Positions 32,488 to 41,943 of a stretch of 64,000 nt of DNA are shown one piece after another (the stretch's first letter is position 1; the number at the start of each line of letters is the position of its first letter). The notes below the pieces were generated by a model. That model searched no databases, was not told the origin of the DNA, and saw only the letters and a list, made by a program, of their open reading frames with translations. The stretch lies in assembly GCA_022794015.1 (NCBI GenBank), contig JAAWDZ010000060.1, positions 1 to 64,000 on the forward strand. Direction: 5' to 3'. Position numbers and translations under genes: made by a program. The DNA comes from Eubacterium sp. GTDB lineage: Bacteria > Bacillota > Clostridia > Lachnospirales > Lachnospiraceae.

Positions 32488-33495
32488 ATGAGCAATGAAG
32501 AATTGACAGGAGTCCAGAAGGCTGCGGTACTCTTAATCGCTTTGGGACCAGAAAAATCAGCAGATATTTTTAAGCATTTGAAAGATGATGAGATAGAGGA
32601 ACTGACTCTTGAGATTGCGAATACCCGAAGCGTTTCGCCACAGATGAAGGAAAAAGTATTAAACGAATTTTATCAGGTATGTCTGGCGCAGCAGTATATT
32701 GCGGAAGGTGGTATCGCATATGCCAAGGAGCTGTTAGACAAGGCGCTGGGCGGAGAACGTGCACAGGAGGTTATTTCCAAGCTTACGGCATCTCTGCAGG
32801 TACGTCCGTTTGAGTTTGTGCGCAAGACGGATCCAAGCCAGGTGCTGAACTTTATTCAGGAGGAGCATCCGCAGACCATTGCCATGATTCTGGCTTATCT
32901 GACGCCGGCGCAGGCGGCGATGATTATGGGAGCGCTTTCGCCGGAGGTACAGGCGGATGTTGCCAAGAGAATTGCAACGATGGATCGTACGTCTCCGGAT
33001 GTTGTAAAAGAGGTGGAGCGTGTGCTTGAACGGAAATTGTCTTCGCTTATCAATCAGGATTACACAGTTGTGGGCGGTGTAGACGCAATCGTCAATATTT
33101 TAAATACGGTGGATCGTTCCACAGAGAAGCACATTATGGAGTCTCTGGAAATCGAAGAACCGGAGCTGGCAGACGAAATCCGCAAGAAGATGTTCGTATT
33201 CGAGGATATTATGCTGCTTGATGACCGCGCAATTCAGCGTGTGCTTCGTGATGTGGACAATAACGATCTTGCGGTCGCATTAAAGGGTTCTGTGGAAGAA
33301 GTACAAAATACAATTTTCAAGAATCTTTCAAAACGTCTTGCCTCTATGATTCGGGAGGATATGGAATTTATGGGTCCTGTCCGCATGAAAGATGTAGAAG
33401 AAGCGCAGCAGAAAATTGTTGGTGTTATCCGTAAGTTAGAAGAGTCTTCAGAGATTGTAATCTCCAGAGGCGGAGGTGACGAGATCGTTGTCTAA
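32488..33495 (+). CDS. fliG: Flagellar motor switch protein FliG
   Basis: A 335-residue rotor protein that couples stator force to rotation. It contains the N-terminal FliF-binding domain, the middle EHPQTIA motif (about residue 130) and the C-terminal torque domain with the charged helix DDRAIQRVLRDVD. The start chosen is ATG 32488 with GAGGAG at 32471-32476; the in-frame GTG at 32476 lies within that site. Its stop overlaps the start of fliH by 8 bases. Confidence 0.95.
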   Translation: MSNEELTGVQKAAVLLIALGPEKSADIFKHLKDDEIEELTLEIANTRSVSPQMKEKVLNEFYQVCLAQQYIAEGGIAYAKELLDKALGGERAQEVISKLTASLQVRPFEFVRKTDPSQVLNFIQEEHPQTIAMILAYLTPAQAAMIMGALSPEVQADVAKRIATMDRTSPDVVKEVERVLERKLSSLINQDYTVVGGVDAIVNILNTVDRSTEKHIMESLEIEEPELADEIRKKMFVFEDIMLLDDRAIQRVLRDVDNNDLAVALKGSVEEVQNTIFKNLSKRLASMIREDMEFMGPVRMKDVEEAQQKIVGVIRKLEESSEIVISRGGGDEIVV

Positions 33496-34300
33496 TTTAT
33501 ATAAACAATATAATACCGTTGAGCTGCAAAAGGATGCGCGTGTTATAGACTATAATGCCAGGGTGGAAGAAAAACTTGCTGAGCTGGCAAAGCAGCAAAA
33601 CGGCGTGGAACTGACAGAAGAGGGCTTTCGTGAACTGAGCCTGGTGGCAGCGGATGGAGCAGATGAAATACCAAAGGAGGATTCGGCTGAAGCTGTAAAA
33701 CGGCAGCTTCGGGAAGCAGAAGATACCTTAAATCAGGCCAGGGAAGAGGCGCGGGTTCTGATTGACCAGGCACAGGCGCAGGCTGAAGATATCCGGCAGC
33801 AGGCAGCAGAGGATGGCCACAGAGAAGGATATCAGGCAAGCTTTGAAGAGGTAAAGGCCAGTTTGGAAGCGGAGTATGGTCAGAAAAAAGAAGAATTAGA
33901 GCTGCTGGAATCAAAAAGGCAGGCGGAATATTTAAAACAGATGGAAGAACTGGAACCTAAATTACTGGATGTAATTCTTACGGTTGTAGAAAAGGTGTTC
34001 CATATTCAGTTTGACGACAAAAAAGAAATTTTATTATATCTGATTGGCAATACCATTGCAGGTGTTGAAGGATGTAAAAGCTTTCGTATCCGCGTGTGCA
34101 ATGAACAAAAGAGTTTTTTAGAGGAACATAAGGATGAGATTGCAGAACGTATAGGAAGAGATATCGAAATTGAGATTTCGGCGGATCTTACAATGGAAGC
34201 AAATGAATGTATAATTGAAACCGATACTGGTATATTTGACTGTGGTACAGATGTACAGTTAAGTAATTTAATAAAAGATTTAAGAGCATTAAGCTCGTGA
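33488..34300 (+). CDS. fliH: Flagellar export apparatus protein FliH
   Basis: A 270-residue regulator and stator-like partner of the FliI ATPase in the cytoplasm. A long Glu/Gln/Ala-rich coiled coil (about residues 70-165) leads to the V-ATPase E-subunit-like C-terminal domain (LDVILTVVEKVFHI onward). The start is taken as TTG 33488, because GGAGGTG at 33472-33478 is spaced 9 bases before it; GTG at 33476 is within the site. It overlaps fliG by 8 bases and fliI by 4 (GTGA), so translation is coupled. Confidence 0.88.
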   Translation: MSNLYKQYNTVELQKDARVIDYNARVEEKLAELAKQQNGVELTEEGFRELSLVAADGADEIPKEDSAEAVKRQLREAEDTLNQAREEARVLIDQAQAQAEDIRQQAAEDGHREGYQASFEEVKASLEAEYGQKKEELELLESKRQAEYLKQMEELEPKLLDVILTVVEKVFHIQFDDKKEILLYLIGNTIAGVEGCKSFRIRVCNEQKSFLEEHKDEIAERIGRDIEIEISADLTMEANECIIETDTGIFDCGTDVQLSNLIKDLRALSS

Positions 34301-34302
34301 GG

Positions 34303-35622
34303 ATGAGTAACGTGGCATATAATTTTGATAAATATTTACAATTGGCAGATCGTACATATTTTGACAGGCTTGGGAAGGTAGCGAAGGTTGTAGGACTTAC
34401 AATTGAGTCTGTTGGACCGGAAGCAAAACTGAATGATTTATGCCGCATCATAATTGACAAGAATAAGGACATTTCCGTAATGGCAGAGGTAGTGGGGATA
34501 CGGGATAACCGTCTGCTGCTGATGCCTTACGAAAGTGTGGAAGGTTTGGGTGTTGGGTGTACTGTAGAAAATACGGGGCATCCTTTATCTGTGTGCGTAG
34601 GTGACGCTCTGCTTGGGCATATGGTGGATGGGATTGGAAGACCGGCAGAACCGATTGTGTTTTCAGACCGAAAGGAATATTCGGTGGAAGCTGCGCCGCC
34701 GGATCCTATGGAAAGAAAAATTATTGACGAGATTCTCCCTCTGGGAGTAAAGGCGGTTGACGGACTGATTACAGTTGGCAAAGGACAGAGAATCGGAATA
34801 TTCGCCGGATCTGGCGTTGGCAAAAGTACTTTGCTTGGCATGTTTGCCAGAAATACCAGGGCTGATGTCAATGTGATAGCGCTGATCGGCGAGCGAGGAA
34901 GAGAAGTTCGTGAATTTATTGAGCGGGATTTGGGCGAAGAAGGCATGAAGCGATCTGTTGTGGTAGTAGCGACTTCTGACAGGCCGGCGCTCATTCGAAA
35001 CAAGGCTGCCAAAACGGCTACGGCAATTGCTGAGTATTTCAGAGATCAGGGAAAAGATGTGCTGTTGATGATGGATTCGCTGACTCGTTTTTCCATGGCA
35101 CAAAGAGAAATTGGCCTGGCATCCGGCGAACCTCCGGTGACAAGAGGTTATCCGCCCAGCGTATATTCGGAAATGCCGAAGCTTTTAGAGCGGGCAGGCA
35201 ATTCCATGACAGGTTCCATTACCGGGTTATATACGGTTCTGGTTGATGGGGATGATTTTAACGAGCCGATTACAGACACGGCGAGAAGTATATTGGATGG
35301 ACATATTATACTTTCGAGAAAGCTGGGACACAGAAACCATTATCCGGCTATTGATATTTTGCAGAGTATATCGAGGGTTATGAGTACGGTGGCTGCAAAA
35401 AGCCATAAAGATGCGGCCGGTAAGCTGAAAAATGTGCTGGCAACTTATCAGGAAGCAGAGGATTTGATAAATATCGGAGCGTATAAAAGGGGCTCGAATC
35501 CCGGAATAGATTACGCAATTTCGAAGATAGACGCAGTGAATGCATTTTTGATGCAGGATACAATGGAGAAATTTGAATTTGAAGAGGAAGAACAGATGTT
35601 AGAAGACCTCTTTGCTGAATAA
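34303..35622 (+). CDS. fliI: Flagellum-specific ATPase FliI
   Basis: An F1-beta-like hexameric ATPase that powers unfolding and delivery of export substrates. 439 residues from ATG 34303, or 441 from the overlapping GTG 34297 (GTGA with the fliH stop); the sequence does not decide between them. Walker A GSGVGKST is about residues 169-176, with the FliI signature GEPPVTRGYPPSVY further on. Forms the FliH-FliI-FliJ export complex with its neighbours. Confidence 0.95.
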   Translation: MSNVAYNFDKYLQLADRTYFDRLGKVAKVVGLTIESVGPEAKLNDLCRIIIDKNKDISVMAEVVGIRDNRLLLMPYESVEGLGVGCTVENTGHPLSVCVGDALLGHMVDGIGRPAEPIVFSDRKEYSVEAAPPDPMERKIIDEILPLGVKAVDGLITVGKGQRIGIFAGSGVGKSTLLGMFARNTRADVNVIALIGERGREVREFIERDLGEEGMKRSVVVVATSDRPALIRNKAAKTATAIAEYFRDQGKDVLLMMDSLTRFSMAQREIGLASGEPPVTRGYPPSVYSEMPKLLERAGNSMTGSITGLYTVLVDGDDFNEPITDTARSILDGHIILSRKLGHRNHYPAIDILQSISRVMSTVAAKSHKDAAGKLKNVLATYQEAEDLINIGAYKRGSNPGIDYAISKIDAVNAFLMQDTMEKFEFEEEEQMLEDLFAE

Positions 35623-35632
35623 GGTGAGTCGT

Positions 35633-36079
35633 ATGGCAGTATTTCGCTACAAATTGCAGAGTTTATTAGATATTAAGCAAAAACTGGAGGAACAGGAAAA
35701 AATTGCCTTTGCCGAGGCAAATGCCAGGCTGCTAAAGGAACAGGATTCACTGCAGAGGTTGATGATCCAGAAGGCAGGCTATGACAGGCAGGCGAGGAAA
35801 CTGGTAGAGGGAACGATTCATATTATTGAGATCAATGCCTGCCGGAGTGCGATTGAGGTGATGAAAACCAGAATCCGTACGCAGATGCTAGAAGTTCATA
35901 AAGCGCAACGGCAATTAGAGGTTGTACGTCAGAGGCTTAACGCTGTAATGGTAGAACGCAAGACTTATGAGAAGCTGAGAGAGAAGGAATTCGAAGAATT
36001 TAAACAGGAGTTATTAGACGAAGAGAAAAAAGAAGTGGACGAATTGGTCAGCTATACATATCATCAGAACAAAGAATAA
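35633..36079 (+). CDS. fliJ: Flagellar export chaperone FliJ
   Basis: A 148-residue protein that is almost entirely coiled coil (KLEEQEKIAFAEANARLLKEQ region). FliJ links the FliI hexamer to FlhA, like the gamma subunit of F1. The start is ATG 35633 (MAVFRYKLQSLLDIKQ) with AAGGTGAG upstream; the longer frame from TTG 35612 has no site. It begins 10 bases after fliI and is followed closely by a MotE-like gene. Confidence 0.9.
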   Translation: MAVFRYKLQSLLDIKQKLEEQEKIAFAEANARLLKEQDSLQRLMIQKAGYDRQARKLVEGTIHIIEINACRSAIEVMKTRIRTQMLEVHKAQRQLEVVRQRLNAVMVERKTYEKLREKEFEEFKQELLDEEKKEVDELVSYTYHQNKE

Positions 36080-36094
36080 GAGGTGGTGGACGAC

Positions 36095-37015
36095 ATGGAT
36101 AATCAAAATGCAATGATGCCGGAAGAAGGATACGGAGATAAAAAAACAGACAAAAAAGCCGCAAAACTGGCAAAAAGGGAAGAAAAAGCAAGAAAAAGAG
36201 AAGAGAAATTAAAACAGAGGCTGGAAAAGGCCGGCGCATCTCCGGAGGAAATTGAAAAGGCAATCGCAAACAGCGGGGATTATGAAGAGGAAGGCGGCAG
36301 CCGTCTGGCAGTATTCTTTGTGACTCTGGTCATTGTCGTAATATGGCTGGCGATTTTGGTGCTGTTAATCAAGATGGATGTCGGCGGCTTTGGATCTACC
36401 GTGATGCGGCCGCTGTTAAAGGATGTGCCCTATCTGAACCGTATTCTGCCGGAGGAAACGCCGGATTTGGCCAGTGTACAGAGTACGGAGAATACGGAAT
36501 ATCCTTATACGACTTTAGACGATGCAGTAGCAAGGATTAAAGAACTTGAGGTGGAGCTGCAGAATGCAAAGAATGAAGCAAAAAACAGCCAGAATCAGAT
36601 GGAAGAGCTACAGGAGCAGTCCACACAGTTAGAACAGTACAAAGCAAATGAGGCGGCTTTTGAGGAACGCAGACAGAAGTTTGACGAAGAGGTTGTGTTT
36701 TCAGATCAGGCACCCGATATAAATGAATACAGAACCTTTTATGAGGGGATTGAACCTGCCAATGCAGAGGCAATCTATAAGCAGGTGATTGAGCAGCAGC
36801 AAGGCGACGAAGAGCTGGAGCAGTATGTCAGTATGTACTCTTCTATGAAGCCGAAGCAGGCAGCAGCAATTTTTGATACAATGACGAATGATTTGAATCT
36901 GGTAGCTAAGATTTTGAAGGCCATGGATGCCGATGCAAGTTCAGGTATTCTGGGGGCGATGAATGCGGATACAGCTGCAAAGCTGACCAAAATCATGGAG
37001 CCCTCTGAATCATAA
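36095..37015 (+). CDS. MotE/YlxF-like membrane coiled-coil protein
   Basis: A 306-residue protein: a Lys/Glu-rich cytoplasmic N-terminus (1-70), one membrane segment (about 76-96), a long coiled coil (about 145-200) and a C-terminal MgtE-N-like domain (IFDTMTNDLNLVAKILKAMD). This matches YlxF of Bacillus, found at the same place between fliJ and fliK, and MotE, a chaperone of the motility protein MotC. The role here is inferred to be in stator or hook-length control. ATG 36095 is chosen for AGAGGTGG upstream. Confidence 0.82.
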   Translation: MDNQNAMMPEEGYGDKKTDKKAAKLAKREEKARKREEKLKQRLEKAGASPEEIEKAIANSGDYEEEGGSRLAVFFVTLVIVVIWLAILVLLIKMDVGGFGSTVMRPLLKDVPYLNRILPEETPDLASVQSTENTEYPYTTLDDAVARIKELEVELQNAKNEAKNSQNQMEELQEQSTQLEQYKANEAAFEERRQKFDEEVVFSDQAPDINEYRTFYEGIEPANAEAIYKQVIEQQQGDEELEQYVSMYSSMKPKQAAAIFDTMTNDLNLVAKILKAMDADASSGILGAMNADTAAKLTKIMEPSES

Positions 37016-37064
37016 ATTTTTTATTCAATTTAATAATATTATTTAAGAAAGGAGGCGAGTAAAG

Positions 37065-38603
37065 ATGAAGACCGATATTACGGGAATTGCAAAAAGTATT
37101 ATGCAGGTGAGAAGCAGCTTAAAAGCCGAAGCTTCAGGCAATTCGAAAGATCAGAATCTGTCCGTCAGTTTTTTTGAGCTGATGAGCCAGAACACGCTTT
37201 CATCGAATGTGCGGACAGAGTCCGGTTCTGATGAACTGGTATACCGTGTAGAGTCCAGCAGTAACGACACCACGCAGAATGCATATGATACCTGTGCAAA
37301 CCCTGTTAAAAATGTAGCTGTCAAAGAAGAGGCGCCACCGGAGGAAATTCTTTCGGAATCATCGGAGCTGTTAGAAGAGTACGAAGAGGAAATTCGGGCT
37401 GTTTTGAAAGAACAGTTTGGCATAACAGATGAAGAAATTGATGCGGTTTTAGACAGTCTGGGCATCAGTCTTTTTGATCTTGGAAACATACAGGATCTGA
37501 CTGCTTTTGTACAGGAGCTGACAGGAGAAGATATCGGCGCGCTGTTTTTAAGTGAAGCTTTTCAGAATGTGAAAGATCAGGTGATGCAGGCAACGGAAAC
37601 GCTGTGCGCAGAGCTTGGTATTACAAAGGAAGAGTGGGCGGCGCTTGCAGAATCTCTTTCACAGCAGATGCACCCGGCAGAAGAAGTTCCGGTATCTGCA
37701 GAAACCGTCGGTACGGAAGCAATATTGCAGACAGAAGGCTTCGATAAAACGGCGGGACAGACATCATCTGTTCAGGAGGATGTGTCACAGGGAACGGGCA
37801 CAGAAATATCAAAAGAGCAGACCATTACAGCTGTGGTACAAAATGCGGAAGAACCGCAAAAGGAAGTGCCGTCAGAGCAGAAATCCATGGAATCTGCAGA
37901 AGAAGCAGATGCTGTCGTACAGAAAAATCCGGATGCCGGACAGGAGACAGCAGATTCTGGACAGGAGTCTGATTTGGGGCAGAAGAAACAGGAATTGCCG
38001 GAAGCAGTAAAAGCAGCAACGCCGGATATGGCGAATGAACACGCCGGAACCGTCGTTTTTTCCGAAAGTCAGAGCATTATGCCGCAAGAAGCTGCGATAC
38101 CGCAGGAGGCGGCAGTGCCTTATGCCAGCCAGGTGGACGCCATTGAGCTGATTGAACAGATCGCAAGGCAGGTCAGAGTTACCATTACGTCTGAAGTTAC
38201 TTCTATGGAGATGCAGCTGAATCCGGAGAATTTAGGTAAGATTTACCTGAATGTTACCGAGAAAGAAGGCGCGGTCCGTGCTCAGATTACGGCACAGAAT
38301 CAGGTTGTAAAAGAAGCGCTCGAAACACAGGTTGCGGAGCTGAGGCAGACGTTAAACCAGCAGGGTATTAAGGTAGATGCCATTGAAGTTACAGTAGCGT
38401 CCCATGAGTTTGAGCAGAACTTAGAAGAAAATGCAAGACAGGAAGAACAGATGCGTCAGCAGATGGAAGAATCGCAGAAAAAAGCGAGAAGGAGTCTGAA
38501 TTTAAGTGAACTGGACGGACTGTCAGGGCTGATGACTGAGGAAGAGCAGCTTGTAGCGCAGATTATGCGAGACAATGGCAATCAAGTGGATTTGACAGCA
38601 TAA
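37065..38603 (+). CDS. fliK: Flagellar hook-length control protein FliK
   Basis: A 512-residue molecular ruler secreted during hook growth that switches export to filament subunits. The long central region is low complexity and rich in Glu, Gln, Ser and Ala (residues about 200-350). The C-terminal Flg_hook domain (LNPENLGKIYLNVTEKEGAV, about 387-406) is well kept and followed by a coiled tail. AAGGAGGCG precedes the ATG. Position between the MotE-like gene and flgD is as in Bacillus. Confidence 0.93.
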   Translation: MKTDITGIAKSIMQVRSSLKAEASGNSKDQNLSVSFFELMSQNTLSSNVRTESGSDELVYRVESSSNDTTQNAYDTCANPVKNVAVKEEAPPEEILSESSELLEEYEEEIRAVLKEQFGITDEEIDAVLDSLGISLFDLGNIQDLTAFVQELTGEDIGALFLSEAFQNVKDQVMQATETLCAELGITKEEWAALAESLSQQMHPAEEVPVSAETVGTEAILQTEGFDKTAGQTSSVQEDVSQGTGTEISKEQTITAVVQNAEEPQKEVPSEQKSMESAEEADAVVQKNPDAGQETADSGQESDLGQKKQELPEAVKAATPDMANEHAGTVVFSESQSIMPQEAAIPQEAAVPYASQVDAIELIEQIARQVRVTITSEVTSMEMQLNPENLGKIYLNVTEKEGAVRAQITAQNQVVKEALETQVAELRQTLNQQGIKVDAIEVTVASHEFEQNLEENARQEEQMRQQMEESQKKARRSLNLSELDGLSGLMTEEEQLVAQIMRDNGNQVDLTA

Positions 38604-38650
38604 AATGAAATGGAATATGGGAATAACCCAATAGAAAGGAGTGCATATTT

Positions 38651-39352
38651 ATGCCATTAATGGCACCAGTAGAAAATGGTAAAGTAGTAGAAACAGAAAC
38701 ATCTGCCTCTGCAAAATCCTCTAAAGCGAATTCCAGCAGCACGTCCGGTCTGGACAAAGAAGCGTTTTTACAGCTTCTGGTAGCGCAGATGCAGTATCAG
38801 GATCCGTTAGAGCCAATGGATAATACAGAGTATATCTCGCAGCTGGCGACATTCTCACAGCTGGAGGCAACGCAGAATATGGCAGATACAATAAGTCAGG
38901 GGATGGCAAACAGCCTTGTCGGAAAGTATGTTTTCCTGAATGTAACGGATAAGCTGGGCAATGTAAATACGGTTGCAGGCAAAGTAGATTATGTGATGTA
39001 TGAAAACGGCGAGGTATATCTGGCTGTAAATGACGGAATTTATTCTCTGGCAGATCTGGATACGGTAGCTGACAGCGCTTATTATGAAGCGTTTGAAATG
39101 GCAGCTGCATTTTCAGCAGCGATTGCCAAATTACCGACAGTGGGCACAGTATCGCTTTCAGACGCAAAGGCTGTAGAAGATGCAAGGGCTATGTATGATG
39201 CGATGAATTCTTACCAGAAGGGATTTGTACCCCAGGAAGATCTTGCCAAGCTGACAGCATTGGAAGAAAAACTGAAAAAACTTAAGCCTTCCGGCGGAGA
39301 CTCTTCCGATGATAAGGAAGATAAGGAGGATACAGAAGTAAAAGACGGCTGA
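38651..39352 (+). CDS. flgD: Flagellar hook cap protein FlgD with FIVAR-like C-terminal domain
   Basis: A 233-residue scaffold for hook assembly. The FlgD N-terminal motif (FLQLLVAQMQYQDPLEPMD) is at residues 39-57, with YISQLATFSQLEATQ after it, and a small Tudor-like beta region covers 91-140. Residues about 153-212 (LPTVGTVSLSDAKAVEDARA, then a helical Lys/Leu segment) look like the FIVAR-type helical modules of clostridial surface proteins. The Ig-like FlgD domain is not seen. A Lys/Glu/Asp-rich tail ends the protein. AAAGGAG precedes the ATG. Confidence 0.88.
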   Translation: MPLMAPVENGKVVETETSASAKSSKANSSSTSGLDKEAFLQLLVAQMQYQDPLEPMDNTEYISQLATFSQLEATQNMADTISQGMANSLVGKYVFLNVTDKLGNVNTVAGKVDYVMYENGEVYLAVNDGIYSLADLDTVADSAYYEAFEMAAAFSAAIAKLPTVGTVSLSDAKAVEDARAMYDAMNSYQKGFVPQEDLAKLTALEEKLKKLKPSGGDSSDDKEDKEDTEVKDG

Positions 39353-39369
39353 TGGAGTGAGGTGGAAGC

Positions 39370-39768
39370 ATGGAAAAGATCACAAACCGGTTTACATCCA
39401 TTGAACAGGTTACGGGCGAATTTTTAAAAAAAACCTCCGCAAATGCAAGGACGCTTGGAGAGGCCCCGGTTTCTTTTGGAGAAATCCTGTGCCAGAAACA
39501 GTCGGAAACGGCATCTGAGCTGAAATTTTCCAAGCACGCTTCTATGAGATTGGAAAAGCGGAATATCAGCCTTACGAGAGAACAGAACGAGCGTTTGGAG
39601 AACGGCGTTCAAAAAGCCGGGGAAAAAGGAATCCGGGAGTCTCTTGTTATGGTAGATTCATTAGCATTTATTGTAAATGTTCCCAGTAAAACCGTTGTAA
39701 CCGCAATGGATCAGGCGGAAACACAAAGTAACATATTTACCAATATTGACGGCGCGGTCATTATGTAG
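39370..39768 (+). CDS. TIGR02530-family flagellar operon protein
   Basis: A 132-residue protein with the family block KFSKHASMRLEKRNISL (about residues 52-68) and ending with SLAFIVNVPSKTVVTAMD. Members are found only in flagellar operons of Firmicutes and some other phyla, between flgD and flgE; a role in hook assembly is suspected but not shown. GAGTGAGGTGG precedes the ATG. Gap of 17 bases after flgD. Confidence 0.88.
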   Translation: MEKITNRFTSIEQVTGEFLKKTSANARTLGEAPVSFGEILCQKQSETASELKFSKHASMRLEKRNISLTREQNERLENGVQKAGEKGIRESLVMVDSLAFIVNVPSKTVVTAMDQAETQSNIFTNIDGAVIM

Positions 39769-39848
39769 CTGGGCCTTAGGGAAAGCCAATATGCCTTTGA
39801 CTGACAGAGAAGGCAGACGCGCCATGAAAAATCAGGAGGTCATTCATT

Positions 39849-41597
39849 ATGATGAGATCATTATTTTCTGCTGTGACAGGACTTAAAACACATCAGACAA
39901 AAATGGACGTAATTGGTAACAACGTATCAAACGTAAATACAGCAGCATTCAAATCTTCAAGGGTAGTTTTCAGCGATATTATGTATCAGACTACTTCCGC
40001 AGCATCTGCAGCAAATGGATTAACCGGCAAGGGCGGTGTCAATGCGAAGCAGATCGGGCTTGGTGTTACAACCGGTGCAACGAAGGTTACGATTACCTCT
40101 CCCGGTTCTGCCGAAACGACAGGAGATCCGTTCGACATCCGTCTGACGGATAAGGTATCTACGAATTTCTTTATTGTAAATAACGGTATGCAGAACGTAT
40201 TTACAAGAGCGGGTTCGTTTTACATTGACGGAGCTGGTAACCTGGCCATGACTTCGACCGGTTATACGGTTATGGGCTGGCAGGTAGACCCGGCGACCGG
40301 GGATATCCGCAAGGATACCGTATCCGCATTGCGCGTGATGCAGGAGAAGAATCTTACATCCGCGCCGGAAGCAACATCAGCCGGAACGATAGGCGGCATT
40401 ATAGACAACAATGATGTCAATGTAACAAGCGATGAGGGTCACAAAATGAACTTAAGCTTCTTTGACAAATTGGGGTATCGGTATATTGCACAGTTTTCAT
40501 TGAAACTGGTTGATGAAAAGACGGGAGATTATACCATAGAACTTACGGATATCCTGGATTCGGACAATAAATCCATTCTAACTGAATACTTAGAAGGCGG
40601 CGGAGATTTGGCGGCGGTATTCGGAAGGAATACAACAGCGAAGAAAACGTACCCGATTACGGATGACAAAATCAGTTATATGACAGACGGAGATTATAAT
40701 CTGGGTTATCAGGGAGAAGGTTATTATTACTCATATGCGACCTTTGATACGGCGGGAAATGCGATTACCGAGTACGTACAGGTAACAATGGATATTGCCA
40801 ATAATACATATACGGTTCCAAGTTATACCTATTACGCAGATGCACAAAGCGGTATCGATCAAACTGGAGGCATCACGACAAATGAGCAGACAGGTTCCGT
40901 TACGGAGCTGTTTGGAATTACACAGGCACAGCTGAACGCAAACGGCAGTGCGACCCCGCCGACAGGTTCTTTCAACACAACGACAGGCGCTTACGAATAT
41001 ACCGTACCTGCAGTAAACTACACGTTAAAAATCAATCCGGATAACGGAGAATTTTCCTATGTTGGTATGCAGGGTTCGGATCAGGTGACGTTAAATCTGG
41101 CAGACACCCTTGGCAATAAGTTTTTGGACATTGATATTGATTTTTCAACCTGTTTAAATTCAGATAACGGCGGAAAGAGTACAATTAGTGCGGAAGGAGG
41201 TTTTGAAAACGGGACAATCGGCAAAGGAAAACCCCTCGGCGTAATGATTGGCATAAGCATAGACAATAACGGTAAGATTTTTGGCGCATACGACAACGGA
41301 AATACAATCCTGCTTGGACAGATTGCCGTAGCACAGTTTGCAAATGCTTCCGGCCTTGAAAAAATAGGGGAAAACTGCTATAAGACGACATTAAACTCCG
41401 GCGATTTTGACGGAATCGGCGTGGAAGTCGGAGCAGATGGCAGCAGTATGACGTCCGGTGAGCTGGAAATGTCCAACGTTGATTTGTCAACAGAATTTAC
41501 GCAAATGATTATTACCCAGAGGGGATTCCAGTCAAATTCACGTATTATTACGGTATCTGACACACTTCTGGAAGAATTGATTAATTTGAAACGATAA
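39849..41597 (+). CDS. flgE: Flagellar hook protein FlgE
   Basis: A 582-residue subunit of the hook, longer than the E. coli 402-residue form because of a large variable middle domain (about residues 150-480) rich in Thr, Gly and Asp. The N-terminal rod/hook motif (GLKTHQTKMDVIGNNVSNVN) and the C-terminal motif (ELEMSNVDLSTEFTQMI) are conserved. AGGAGG precedes the ATG. After it the expected small flbD/swrD gene is absent and repeat copy D occupies the gap to motA. Confidence 0.95.
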   Translation: MMRSLFSAVTGLKTHQTKMDVIGNNVSNVNTAAFKSSRVVFSDIMYQTTSAASAANGLTGKGGVNAKQIGLGVTTGATKVTITSPGSAETTGDPFDIRLTDKVSTNFFIVNNGMQNVFTRAGSFYIDGAGNLAMTSTGYTVMGWQVDPATGDIRKDTVSALRVMQEKNLTSAPEATSAGTIGGIIDNNDVNVTSDEGHKMNLSFFDKLGYRYIAQFSLKLVDEKTGDYTIELTDILDSDNKSILTEYLEGGGDLAAVFGRNTTAKKTYPITDDKISYMTDGDYNLGYQGEGYYYSYATFDTAGNAITEYVQVTMDIANNTYTVPSYTYYADAQSGIDQTGGITTNEQTGSVTELFGITQAQLNANGSATPPTGSFNTTTGAYEYTVPAVNYTLKINPDNGEFSYVGMQGSDQVTLNLADTLGNKFLDIDIDFSTCLNSDNGGKSTISAEGGFENGTIGKGKPLGVMIGISIDNNGKIFGAYDNGNTILLGQIAVAQFANASGLEKIGENCYKTTLNSGDFDGIGVEVGADGSSMTSGELEMSNVDLSTEFTQMIITQRGFQSNSRIITVSDTLLEELINLKR

Positions 41598-41674
41598 GCA
41601 ATAAATAAAGTATAAGTGTTCCATTTTAACGCAAGTTGTATCATACACATTTTACGGATGAAAAAATGTAGTTC

Positions 41675-41819
41675 GTAACAGTTCAGACGGCCACTATCCT
41701 GCGAGGTGTTTTTATGCAGTATGCATAAAAATCCCCAGGGTAGTCAGCGCTAAATCGCCAAACAGGCAATTTAAGCGCATTGCGGAGCGCGTAACAGGGC
41801 GGCTTGCCTGAACTGTTGC
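41675..41819. repeat. Structured repeat family I, copy D, between flgE and motA
   Basis: The outer ends GTAACAGTTCAG (41675-41686) and CTGAACTGTTGC (41808-41819) are inverse. Hairpin 1 pairs ACTATCCTG (41693-41701) with CAGGGTAGT and contains a second stem TTTTTATGCA/TGCATAAAAA. Hairpin 2 pairs GCGCT (41747-41751) with AGCGC (41774-41778) around GCC/GGC plus AATTT. Hairpin 3 uses GTAACAG (41791-41797). It follows the plan of copies A and C, with the inner GGCAATTTAAG corresponding to their GGCAAACTTTAAAT. The rest of the 346-base gap holds no gene. Confidence 0.7.
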
Positions 41820-41943
41820 GTTCTCCCGGCTGTTTTAAAAAAAATTCACACAGCTAGTAGACAAGTGTGTTAAAATTTAGTACACTAGTACTGATAGGTT
41901 TTTACCGGGATATGATAAAAATAAAATGGGTAGGTGAGAATGA

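Noticed and set aside
33543..33914. Proline- and leucine-rich minus-strand frame in fliH
   Set aside because: Antisense shadow of the Gln/Glu-rich coiled coil of fliH.
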